The notes below the pieces were generated by a model. It was not told the origin of the DNA. It saw only the letters and a program-made list of their open reading frames with translations, and did not search any database. Positions 25,539 through 33,840 of a stretch of DNA of 64,000 nt are shown here, one piece after another (the stretch's first letter is position 1; each line of letters begins with the position of its first letter). The position numbers and the translations under genes are program-made. Origin of the DNA: JACVRW01 sp963771715 (lineage in GTDB: Bacteria; Actinomycetota; Thermoleophilia; Solirubrobacterales; Thermoleophilaceae); assembly GCA_963771715.1 (NCBI GenBank), contig CAVYUQ010000011.1, forward strand, positions 186,001-250,000, given 5' to 3'.

Positions 25539-26594
25539 GTGAGGATCGCGCACGTGGACATGGATGCCTTCTACGTGAGCGTGGAGCTGCAGCGGCGCCC
25601 CGAGCTGCGGGGGCTTCCGGTGGTGGTGGCCGGGAGCGGGCCGCGGGCGGTCGTGACCACCGCCAGCTACGAGGCGCGGAGGTTCGGCATCTTCTCCGCC
25701 ACGCCGGCCGAGCGCGCCCGGCGGCTGTGTCCCGACGCCACCTTCGTCCCGCCCGACTTCGAGCTCTACCGCGCCCGCTCGCGCGAGGTGATGGCCGTGC
25801 TGCGCAGCCAGGTCGAGCGCGTGGAGGTCGTGGGCCTCGACGAGGCGTACCTCGACCTCACCGGGCTCGACCGCCACCGCTCGGCCGCCCGCCGCGTGAA
25901 GGAGGCGGTGCGAACCGAGACCGGCCTCACCTGCTCGGTGGGGCTCGGGCCGAACAAGCTGGTGGCCAAGGTGGCGTCGGACGCCGAGAAGCCCGACGGG
26001 TTCGTCGAGCTGAGCATCGACGCCGCGCGCGAGCGCTTCGCCGACGCCTCCCCCGGCCTCGTCCCCGGAATCGGGCCGAAGACGGTGGCGCGCCTCGCTC
26101 AGCTCGGGATCCGCACGCTGGCGCGGCTCGGCGCCACGCCCGACGAGCAGCTCATGCAGTGGTTCGGCGCTCGCCTGGGCCCCCACCTGGGCGCGCTGGC
26201 GCGCTTCGAGGACGAGCGCCTTATCGAGACCGTGCGGGTGGCGAAGTCCGAGTCGCGCGAGACCACGTTCGACCACGACCTGCGCGGCCTCCCCCAGCTC
26301 GAGCCGGTGCTGGAGCGCCTCACCGGCGAGCTCTGCGAGACGCTCGCGCGGGCCGAGCGGCGCGGCCGCACGATCGGGATCAAGGTGCGCTTCGACGACT
26401 TCTCCACGGTCACTCGCGCGCGCAGCCTCGAGGCCGCCGTGAACGACTCCGGCACGGTCGGGGCCGTGGCGCTGGAGCTCCTGAGGCGCCTCGACCCGCC
26501 CCGGCCGGTGCGCCTCCTGGGCGTGCGCGTGGCCGGGCTGGACGAGGAGTCCGCGCAGGCCGCTGCGGATGACCAGCTGAGCATGTCGCTCTGA
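25539..26594 (+). CDS. dinB: DNA polymerase IV (Y-family)
   Basis: 351 residues, GTG start. Palm and fingers: IAHVDMDAFYVSVE (metal Asp), SYEARRFGIFSATPAERARRLCP, and GLDEAYLDLTG (second metal site, DEA). Thumb helix-hairpin-helix: VPGIGPKTVARLAQLGIRT. The little finger domain runs from about residue 230. It copies damaged templates with low fidelity. The C-terminus lacks an obvious beta-clamp QL-x-LF peptide; the last residues are ADDQLSMSL, which could serve as one. It is not flanked by lexA or other SOS genes. Confidence 0.93.
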   Translation: MRIAHVDMDAFYVSVELQRRPELRGLPVVVAGSGPRAVVTTASYEARRFGIFSATPAERARRLCPDATFVPPDFELYRARSREVMAVLRSQVERVEVVGLDEAYLDLTGLDRHRSAARRVKEAVRTETGLTCSVGLGPNKLVAKVASDAEKPDGFVELSIDAARERFADASPGLVPGIGPKTVARLAQLGIRTLARLGATPDEQLMQWFGARLGPHLGALARFEDERLIETVRVAKSESRETTFDHDLRGLPQLEPVLERLTGELCETLARAERRGRTIGIKVRFDDFSTVTRARSLEAAVNDSGTVGAVALELLRRLDPPRPVRLLGVRVAGLDEESAQAAADDQLSMSL

Positions 26595-26609
26595 TCTAGT
26601 CTTGGACCC

Positions 26610-28040
26610 ATGTCCTCGGATCGCCTTACTGGGCTCGACGCCTCGTTCCTCCACCTGGAGGACGGGGCCTCCCACATGCACGTGGCCGGAGTGATGATCT
26701 TCGAAGGCTCTCCCCCGCCCTACGACGAGCTGCTCGAAGCGATCGAGCGCCGCCTGGGGCTGGTGCCTCGCTACCGCCAGCGGCTTGCGTTCGTCCCGCT
26801 GGGGCAGGGCCGCCCCAGGTGGGTCGACGACCCGCACCTGAACCTGCGCTACCACGTGCGCTCGACCGCGCTGCCGGCCCCGGGCTCGGAGCAGCAGCTG
26901 AAGGACCTGGCCGGGCGCGTGTTCGCCCAGCAGCTCGACCGCGACAAGCCGCTCTGGGAGATCTGGCTGGTCGACGGGCTCGAGGGGGACCGCTTCGCGA
27001 TGCTGTCGAAGACCCACCACGCGCTTGTGGACGGCATCTCCGGCGTGGACATCATGTCCGTGCTCTTCGACACCTCGCCCGAGCCCGCCGCCCCGGCCGA
27101 CACCGGCGAGCGCTGGCTGCCGCGCCCCCTCCCCTCCTCCGCGCAGCTGCTCGCCGAGGCGGTCCTCGAACGCGCCACCGTCCCGACCGAGATCGTGCGC
27201 TCGGTGCGAGCGGTGTTGCGCGGGCCGCGTATCGTGGCCGAAAGCCTGCGCGACGCCGCGGTGGGCGTCGGCGCCATGGCCTGGGCCGGGCTGAACCCCG
27301 CGCCCCCCACCCCCTACAACCAGTCGATCGGCCCGCACCGGCGCTACACCTGGGTGCGGGCGAACCTCGCCGACCTGAAGGCGATCAAGAACGAGCTCGG
27401 CGGCACGGTCAACGACGTGGTGCTCGCCACGATCGCGGGCGCGCTCGGCAAGCACCTGCGCCGGCGCGGCCAGAACACCGACGGCCTGGAGCTGAAGGCC
27501 ATGGTCCCGGTGAGCGTGCGCGCCGACGTGGAGCGCGGTGCCCTCGGCAACCGCGTGGCCGCGATGATGGCGCCGCTCCCGGTCTGGTGCCAGGACGCGG
27601 TGGCCCGCCTCGACATCGTCCGCGAGGAGCTGAAGGGCCTGAAAGCCGGCGGCCAGGCCGTGGGCGCTCAGGTGCTCACCCAGCTCTCGGGCTTCGCGCC
27701 GGCCACCGTGATGGGCCAGGCCTCGCGCGTCATGGCGCGGCAGCGCTTCTTCAACGTGGTGGTCACGAACGTGCCCGGCCCGCAGATCCCGCTCTACCTA
27801 GCGGGCAAGCGCATGATCGACACGTTCCCGATGGTCCCGCTCGCGAAGAACCAGGGCCTGGGCATCGCGCTCCTGTCCTATGCGGGCCGGATCAACTTCG
27901 GCCTCGTGGGCGACTTCGACCTGCTGTGGGACCTCGACGACTTCGCCAACGACGTGCAGGAGTCGCTCGCGGAGCTGGCCGCCGAGGCCGGCGTCGAGCT
28001 GACCGTGGACGAGAATCCCGTCCAGGCGGTGCGTGCGTGA
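26610..28040 (+). CDS. Wax ester synthase/diacylglycerol acyltransferase (WS/DGAT)
   Basis: 476 residues with the complete WS/DGAT pattern: LTGLDASFLHLED, the catalytic HH-x3-DG (KTHHALVDGISGVD), NDVVLATIAGALG, and NVVVTNVPGPQIPLYLAG near the C-terminus. These enzymes join acyl-CoA to diacylglycerol or fatty alcohol to make storage triacylglycerol or wax esters. A few bases separate it from dinB upstream. Its stop overlaps the YbaK gene start (GTGA). No other lipid-storage gene is adjacent. Confidence 0.93.
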   Translation: MSSDRLTGLDASFLHLEDGASHMHVAGVMIFEGSPPPYDELLEAIERRLGLVPRYRQRLAFVPLGQGRPRWVDDPHLNLRYHVRSTALPAPGSEQQLKDLAGRVFAQQLDRDKPLWEIWLVDGLEGDRFAMLSKTHHALVDGISGVDIMSVLFDTSPEPAAPADTGERWLPRPLPSSAQLLAEAVLERATVPTEIVRSVRAVLRGPRIVAESLRDAAVGVGAMAWAGLNPAPPTPYNQSIGPHRRYTWVRANLADLKAIKNELGGTVNDVVLATIAGALGKHLRRRGQNTDGLELKAMVPVSVRADVERGALGNRVAAMMAPLPVWCQDAVARLDIVREELKGLKAGGQAVGAQVLTQLSGFAPATVMGQASRVMARQRFFNVVVTNVPGPQIPLYLAGKRMIDTFPMVPLAKNQGLGIALLSYAGRINFGLVGDFDLLWDLDDFANDVQESLAELAAEAGVELTVDENPVQAVRA

Positions 28041-28489
28041 GAGACAGGCTCGCGGAGTGCGCGCGCGACCTGGGGATCGAGGTGCAGGTGCAGCGGTTGC
28101 AGGCCTCCACGCGGACGGTCGCGGATGCGGCTACCGCCGTCGGCTGCGAGGAGGCCGAGATCGCCAAGTCGATCGTGTTCGTGGCTGACGGGGATCCGAT
28201 CGTGTGCGTGGCGTCCGGACAGCACCGCGTGGACACCGAGAAGGTGGCCGAGGTGCTCGACGTGGCCGAGGTCCGCCAGGCCCAGGCTGACGAGGTTCGC
28301 GCCGCCACCGGCTTCGCGATCGGCGGCGTGCCGCCCTTCGGGCATGATCTCCCGGTGCTGTTCGACGAGGCACTCCTCAATCACAAGCGCGTCTGGGCGG
28401 CGGCGGGCGACCCCCACAGCCTCTTCTGCGTGGATCCGCACAAGCTGGCCAGCTGCGTGCGTGCGCGCATCGTCGATCTGGGCGAGTAG
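28037..28489 (+). CDS. YbaK/ProX-type aminoacyl-tRNA deacylase
   Basis: About 150 residues from a GTG overlapping the WS/DGAT stop. YbaK/EbsC fold: the invariant lysine in EIAKSIVFVA, GQHRVDTEKVAEVL, and the substrate loop FAIGGVPPFGH. Members hydrolyse misacylated tRNA such as Cys-tRNA-Pro or Ala-tRNA-Pro in trans, as partners of prolyl-tRNA synthetase, whose gene is at 45 kb in this window. Which misacylated tRNA it acts on cannot be decided from sequence. Confidence 0.85.
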   Translation: MRDRLAECARDLGIEVQVQRLQASTRTVADAATAVGCEEAEIAKSIVFVADGDPIVCVASGQHRVDTEKVAEVLDVAEVRQAQADEVRAATGFAIGGVPPFGHDLPVLFDEALLNHKRVWAAAGDPHSLFCVDPHKLASCVRARIVDLGE

Positions 28490-28533
28490 TACAGAGGTAC
28501 AAAGCCTCCGCCTGAATCCTGTACGCCGGGCGC

Positions 28534-29949
28534 ATGACGGATCTGGGCCCTGCTCCCAGTATTCCGGACATGGAACCCACCCTTAAGGACGCCATCCCGG
28601 CGATCGAGACCACCTGGGTCGTCGTGGCCGCGGTGCTCGTCATGTTCATGCAGGTCGGCTTCCTCTTCCTCGAGGTCGGCTTCTCGCGGATGAAGAACGC
28701 CGGCACGATCGTGCCGAAGATCCTCGCGAACTTCTCGATCGCGGCGCTCTGCTACTGGGCCGTCGGTTTTGCGCTCGCCTTCGGCGGCGCCGGCTGGTTC
28801 GCGGGCACCGAGGGCACGTTCCTGGGCACGACGGACCCGGCCGCGTTCCCGGCCATGGAGTTCTCGCAGGCGGCGGTTCCAGCCAAGTTCTTCTTCCAGT
28901 TCGTGTTCTGCGCGGTGTCGCTCGCGATCGTGTGGGGCACCACCATCGAGCGCATCAAGTTCGGCGCGTACCTGATCTACGCGGTGGTGTTCAGCGCGCT
29001 GATCTACCCGATCATCAGCCACTGGATCTTCGGCGGCGGCTGGCTCCAGGCGAACTTCGGCATGCAGGACTTCGCCGGCTCCACGGTGGTGCACCTGATC
29101 GGCGCCACCGGCGCGCTGGCGGCGCTGCTGCTGCTCGGCCCGCGCCAGGGCAAGTACGGCGACGACGGCAAGCCGAACGCCATCCCCGGCCACAACATGC
29201 CGCTCGTGGGCCTGGCCGTGCTGGTGCTGTGGTTCGGCTGGTTCGGGTTCAACGCGGGTTCCACGCTGGGCGCGATCGGCGGCCGCTTCGCCGACGTGGT
29301 GGTGGTCACCCAGCTCGGCGCCGCGGCCGGCGTGCTGGGCTCCCTGCTCACCAGCTACCTGATCACGCGCAAGTTCGACATGGGCATGACCGCCAACGGC
29401 GCGATCGCCGCGCTGGTTGCGATCACCGCGCCGTCCGGCTACGTGGAGTTCTGGGCCGCGCCGCTGATCGGCTTCGTGGCCGGCGTGGTCGTGGTCGGCG
29501 CGATCATCGCGATCGACAAGAGGCTCGACGACCCGGTCGGCGCGCTCTCGGCGCACGGCATCGCGGGCATATGGGGAACGCTCGCCTGCGGCCTCTTCAC
29601 GAGCCCGCGGCTGGCCGAGCTCAACGCGATCGGCGAGGGCGGACTGTTCTACACGGGCTCGTTCCACCAGTTCGGCGTTCAGGCGCTGGGCGTGGCCGCT
29701 GCCTTCGCCTCGGTGTTCACGGTGAGCTTCATCGTCTTCTACGCGATCAAGAAGACCTACGGGCTGCGCGTGAAGCCAGAGGAGGAGCGCTACGGCCTCG
29801 ACATCGTCGAGCACGGCATGTGGGGCTACCCGGAGGCGTTCATGCCCGTCCCGGGATCGGAGTACCGTCCCCCAGCGATGCCGAAGGGCTGGCCACCACG
29901 CCAGCCGGCGCCGGTCACGATGGCCGCCACACGAGTCCAGGAGGGCTAG
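28534..29949 (+). CDS. amt: Ammonium transporter Amt
   Basis: 471 residues with about 11-12 membrane helices. Family segments: FLFLEVGFSRMKNA, WIFGGGW, DFAGSTVVHLIGATGALAAL with the first conserved pore histidine region, VLWFGWFGFNAGST and LSAHGIAGIWGTLACG with the second pore histidine. There is no cleavable Sec signal visible before the first helix. It moves ammonium across the cytoplasmic membrane. The P-II gene begins six bases downstream, so the pair forms the usual amt-glnK unit in which P-II plugs the channel. Confidence 0.95.
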   Translation: MTDLGPAPSIPDMEPTLKDAIPAIETTWVVVAAVLVMFMQVGFLFLEVGFSRMKNAGTIVPKILANFSIAALCYWAVGFALAFGGAGWFAGTEGTFLGTTDPAAFPAMEFSQAAVPAKFFFQFVFCAVSLAIVWGTTIERIKFGAYLIYAVVFSALIYPIISHWIFGGGWLQANFGMQDFAGSTVVHLIGATGALAALLLLGPRQGKYGDDGKPNAIPGHNMPLVGLAVLVLWFGWFGFNAGSTLGAIGGRFADVVVVTQLGAAAGVLGSLLTSYLITRKFDMGMTANGAIAALVAITAPSGYVEFWAAPLIGFVAGVVVVGAIIAIDKRLDDPVGALSAHGIAGIWGTLACGLFTSPRLAELNAIGEGGLFYTGSFHQFGVQALGVAAAFASVFTVSFIVFYAIKKTYGLRVKPEEERYGLDIVEHGMWGYPEAFMPVPGSEYRPPAMPKGWPPRQPAPVTMAATRVQEG

Positions 29950-29955
29950 AGCGCG

Positions 29956-30324
29956 ATGAAGAAGATCGAGGCGATCATCCGCCACGAGCGGCTCCAGGAG
30001 GTGCAGGACGCGCTCGACCAGCTCGGCGTCTCCGGCCTCACGGTCAGCGAGGTGGTCGGCTGCGGCCGCCAGAAGGGCTACACCGAGCAGTACCGCGGCG
30101 TGCGGGCCAACATCTCGCTGCTGCCGAAGATCAAGGTGGAGTCCGTGGTGCCGGCCGACATCGTGGACCGCGCGGTCGAGGCGATCGCGAGTGCGGCGCG
30201 GACGGGCGAGATCGGGGACGGGCGCGTGTTCGTGTACCCGGTCGAGCAGTCACTGCGGATCCGCACCGGCGAGAGCGGCGAGGAGAGCGTGCGCCACGAG
30301 GAGCCCGTGGGCTGGGGCCACTAG
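29956..30324 (+). CDS. glnK: P-II nitrogen regulatory protein with non-modifiable T-loop
   Basis: 122 residues. The 2-oxoglutarate/ATP-site residues are conserved: GRQKG (Gln39), LLPKIKVE and the B- and C-loop TGEIGDGRVFV and RIRTGE. In the T-loop Arg47 is kept (YRG), which in GlnK inserts into the Amt pore. Position 51, normally the Tyr that is uridylylated or adenylylated, is Ala (YRGVRAN), and position 49 is Val rather than the cyanobacterial Ser. Direct covalent control at the known sites is therefore lost. Regulation by nucleotides and 2-oxoglutarate should remain. The stop shares a CTAG with the convergent flavin oxidoreductase. Confidence 0.95.
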   Translation: MKKIEAIIRHERLQEVQDALDQLGVSGLTVSEVVGCGRQKGYTEQYRGVRANISLLPKIKVESVVPADIVDRAVEAIASAARTGEIGDGRVFVYPVEQSLRIRTGESGEESVRHEEPVGWGH

Positions 30325-32021
30325 CCGGGCACGTCGGCGGGCTGCTGAGGACGGCCGCGCGGATGTAGGCGGTCGGCCTCGAACAGCCGGTGGAGAAGCT
30401 GGATCGCCACCGAGCCCTCCCCGACCGCAGAGGCCACGCGCTTCACCGACCCGTGGCGCGCGTCGCCGGCCGCGAAGACTCCTGGCATGCTCGTCTCGAG
30501 CAGGAACGGACTGCGCTCGAGCGGCCAGGCGCGAAGGTCCGTTCCCGTGAGCACGAAACCCTGCTCGTCCCTGTCGACCTCCGGTGGCAGCCAGTCCGTG
30601 TGCGGCCTTGCCCCGATCATCGGGAACAGGCCCCCGGCATCGACGGTCTCCTCGCCTCCGTTCGCGCAATCGCGAAGCACCAGCTGCTCCAGCCAGCTGT
30701 CGCCCCCACCGCCGACGATCTCGGTGCCGAGGCGCACCTCGACCTTCGGCGTGGCCTCCACCTGACGGACCAGGTAGTGCGACATGCCTTCGCCGAGTGA
30801 CCGCGCACGCACGACCAGCGTGACGCGCCGGGCGTAGCGAGCGAGGTTCAGCGCGACCTGTCCCGCCGAGTTGGCGCCCCCGAGGACGTAGACGTGCTCG
30901 CCGGCCATTGCCGGTGCCTCGGAAGCCGGGCCCCCGTAGAAGACGCCGGCGCCGTTGAGCGCCTCGAGCTCCGGCACGCCGAGGCGGCGGTAGCTGACGC
31001 CCGTGGCCAGGATCACCGCCCGGGCGCGCACGCGACCGCTCTCGGAGAGGGTCACGAACAGCTCGTCGCCCTCGCGCCCCACGTCGATGACCGTCTGCAT
31101 GAACGAGAAGTTCGCCCCGAACACCCACGCCTGCTCGTACGCCCCCCGAGCCAGGCGGCGGCCGCTCACGCCGCGAGGGAAGCCGAGGTAGTTGCGAATC
31201 AGCGAGCTCGAGGTGGCCTGGCCGCCGAGCCCGCCTTCGTCGACCACCAGGGTGCTGAACCCCTCCGATGCGCCGTAGACGGCTGCCGACAGACCGGCCG
31301 GTCCGGCGCCGACGATCACGAGGTCGAAGTCCATGCGCTCGGGGTTCACCGGCGAGCCCGCCGCGCTTGCGAGCTCGGCGTTGCTGGGATCGGTCAGGAC
31401 CGTGCCGTCGGGAAAGACGACCAGCGGGAGCATCGCGCCCTCGCCCGCCTCGGCAACGAGGGCTCGGCCATCGCTCGAATCGGCGAGCGTGAACGAGTGC
31501 GGAATCGCGCAGCGCCCGAGCACCGCCCGGAGCTCGTAGGCCCTGCCGGACCAGGAGTCGCCGACCACGTGGATCGTGTACGGCGATGCGCGCTGCGCCT
31601 CCGCCCAGTCGAGCAGCAGGCTCGAGATCGCCTGATGAAAGAGCTCGTCCGGTGACACCGACGGCCTGAGCACGTACTGGTCGATGCGACCGTGGGCGAT
31701 CGAGTCGAAGATCGCCTCGCCCGTTTCGCGGTGCCCCCACCCGCCCCACGGGATCAGCAGGCCGCGCTTTGCGTGCGGGTGAAGGTGACGAGCCTGCTCC
31801 AGCAGCTCGCTCCCGGTCATCCCAGAGAGCCACTGTGCCGCGAGGACCAGGGCGACCTGCTCGCCGGCACTCGCAAGCTCCTCCAGGCGGGCCAGGGCCT
31901 CCTGCGGCGATCGCGTGCACATCACGCGGTAGTGCCGCGCGTAGCGGTCGCGCAACTCTCGCAGGACGTCCCGCAGCGCCTCCGGATCCTCGTCGACGGC
32001 GATAAGGGCGGGGCCGGCCAA
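30321..32021 (-). CDS. FAD-dependent oxidoreductase with N-terminal receiver-like and redoxin-like domains
   Basis: 566 residues from TTG 32021, preceded by GGGGAG about 11 bases away. Residues 1-130 look like a response-regulator receiver (LIAVDEDPEALRDVL), but the phosphoacceptor Asp is missing in VLAAQWLSGMTG. Residues about 145-220 resemble a glutaredoxin-like fold (YTIHVVGDSWSGRAYELRA). Residues about 235-550 are a thioredoxin-reductase-like module: VIVGAGPAGLSAAVYGASEG, LATGVSYR, VLGGANSAGQVALNLAR and GVFAAGDARHGSVKRVASAVGEG. The CxxC of true thioredoxin reductases is replaced (FYGGPASEA), so it needs another electron acceptor. It lies directly downstream of a histidine kinase. Confidence 0.82.
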   Translation of the reverse strand: MAGPALIAVDEDPEALRDVLRELRDRYARHYRVMCTRSPQEALARLEELASAGEQVALVLAAQWLSGMTGSELLEQARHLHPHAKRGLLIPWGGWGHRETGEAIFDSIAHGRIDQYVLRPSVSPDELFHQAISSLLLDWAEAQRASPYTIHVVGDSWSGRAYELRAVLGRCAIPHSFTLADSSDGRALVAEAGEGAMLPLVVFPDGTVLTDPSNAELASAAGSPVNPERMDFDLVIVGAGPAGLSAAVYGASEGFSTLVVDEGGLGGQATSSSLIRNYLGFPRGVSGRRLARGAYEQAWVFGANFSFMQTVIDVGREGDELFVTLSESGRVRARAVILATGVSYRRLGVPELEALNGAGVFYGGPASEAPAMAGEHVYVLGGANSAGQVALNLARYARRVTLVVRARSLGEGMSHYLVRQVEATPKVEVRLGTEIVGGGGDSWLEQLVLRDCANGGEETVDAGGLFPMIGARPHTDWLPPEVDRDEQGFVLTGTDLRAWPLERSPFLLETSMPGVFAAGDARHGSVKRVASAVGEGSVAIQLLHRLFEADRLHPRGRPQQPADVPG

Positions 32022-32023
32022 CG

Positions 32024-33698
32024 CTAGTGGTACTCCCCGAGCAGGCGGCGGTGCGCGCGAGCCGGGCGCGGTAGCGCCTTCAGGGCGATCGTCAGTCCCG
32101 TGCCCAGCATCACCCAGGCGGGCCAGAAGTAGCTGCTGCCGGACGCCAGCCAGATGCCCACGATGAAGATGTTGAGGATCACGAGCGCGCCAGCGTAATG
32201 GCGGAGCCGCCGCCGGTCCACGAGCTTGCGGAGCGAGGCGTCGCGGTCCTCCGCGCCCGTGAGCTCGGTCTCCCGCAGCGGCGGCGTCGAGTACACGCGC
32301 CAGGCGTCGAGCCCGGCGATCAGGCCGATGCCGAGCAGCGGCCAGACGATCCAGGGCAGCTCCGGCCCCGTGAGCGCCCAGATCGTGACCAGCACGGCCG
32401 CGACGATGCCCAGGGCGCCCGTGCGGATCCGGAGGTTGTGAAGCCGCTGCGCGCTGGAGGGCCTCCGCTTCGGCGGGCGCCAGCACGCGGATCGCGCCCA
32501 GCTGCGGGCCGGGCTCCTCCGCCGCCTCGACGTCGATGAGCGGGATCACCGCGGTCACCCGGGTGCCCGCGCCCGGTGGGCTGTCCACGGCGAGCGAGCC
32601 GCTGAGGGCGCCCACGCGGTCGGCGAGCCCCTGGATGCCCGAGCCACCGTCAAGCGCCGCGCCGCCCACGCCGTCGTCGCTCACCTCCACGGTCACGCGG
32701 CCGTCGCGGACGCTCACCGCCACGGTCGCCGTCTCGGCGCTCGCGTGCTTGCCGATGTTCGCGAGGCACTCCGACACCACGAAGTAGGCCGCGGCCTCGA
32801 CCGCGCCCGGCAGGCGCTCGTCCGGCGCGGCGACGACGTCCACCGGCAGCGTGGCCCGCGAGGCGAGGTCCTCGAGGGCGGCCGGCAGGCCGCGGTTAGT
32901 GAGGATCGCCGGGTGGATCCCGCGCGCGAGGTCGCGCAGCTCCTTGAGCGCGAGGTTGGCCTCCTCGCCCGCCTGGCGCACGAGCTCCACGGCGGAGGGG
33001 TCTCCGTCCGCGGCCCGCTGCTCGGCCATGCGCAGGTTCAGGGCGAGCGCCACCAGCCGCTGCTGGGCGCCGTCGTGGAGGTCGCGCTCGATGCGCCGGC
33101 GCTCGGCGTCCGCCGCCGCGATGATGCGCGAGCGGGCGCCCTCGAGCTCGCTCACCTGCGCGGTCAGCTGCGGGTCGGCGTTCGAGCCCAGCAGCTGAGC
33201 GGCCAGCCAGCCGTACAGGCGGCCGAGCGCGCCGAGGCCGGGGATGCCAACGAGGAGTATCAGCGCGCCGAGCGGCATCAGTGCGAGTGCCGCGGCGAGG
33301 CTGTCCACCTGGATCCACCCGAGCCAGTTGGCGTCCGACGCCACCCAGTAGTACAGCGGCTCCGCGAGCGTCCCGACCCCGACCGCCAGCACCGCGACCG
33401 TGACGGTGAACGAGAGGACGCCGAGCGGCAGCTGGAGCAGCAGGAACGCGAGGTCCTTCCAGGTGGCGGGGTCCGCCAGCCGGGCCGTGAAGCGCCTCCA
33501 CCAGCGCGCGCCGGGCGGATCGGGCCGGTACGGGCTCGGGATCTCGATTCCCACCAGGGCGCCGATCAGGCGGCGCTCGAGCTGCGCGAGCCAGCGCCAG
33601 GCGAAGACGGTCCCGATCAGCACCGGGATGCCGATCAGCGTGACCGCAGTTCCGAAGCCGAAGGAGATGGCCGTGACGAGGAACGCGAACTCCGCCAC
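32024..33698 (-). CDS. Sensor histidine kinase with C-terminal 2TM domain, one frameshift
   Basis: An N-terminal membrane sensor region (several hydrophobic segments) leads to a HisKA_3 dimerisation helix ERDLHDGAQQRLVALALNLR and the HATPase_c N-box (VVSECLANIGKHA) and G-box (VEVSDDGVGGA, GSGIQGLADRVGAL). After a one-base shift near 32450 it continues into a basic helix and two membrane spans (VILNIFIVGIWLASGSSYF) of the 2TM type, ending at TAG 32024. Related sequence runs upstream of GTG 33698 to about 33766 (RTYRRILYLLLALPLG) with no ATG, GTG or TTG in frame, so the true start is unclear. No response regulator is adjacent, only the receiver-like flavoprotein. Confidence 0.78.
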
Positions 33699-33840
33699 GC
33701 CGAGCGGCAGCGCGAGCAGCAGGTAGAGGATTCGCCTGTAGGTGCGGGCGTCCAGGATGTTCCGGATCAGGGTGTTGATGCGTCCAGGCTACGAGCGCTT
33801 CGCTGCGCCGTCGATACGGGCACCCGTACCATGTCCGGTC

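Noticed and set aside
30321..32021. Calling this flavoprotein a thioredoxin reductase
   Set aside because: The FAD and NAD(P) loops fit, but the CxxC redox site is missing, so the classical activity is not supported.
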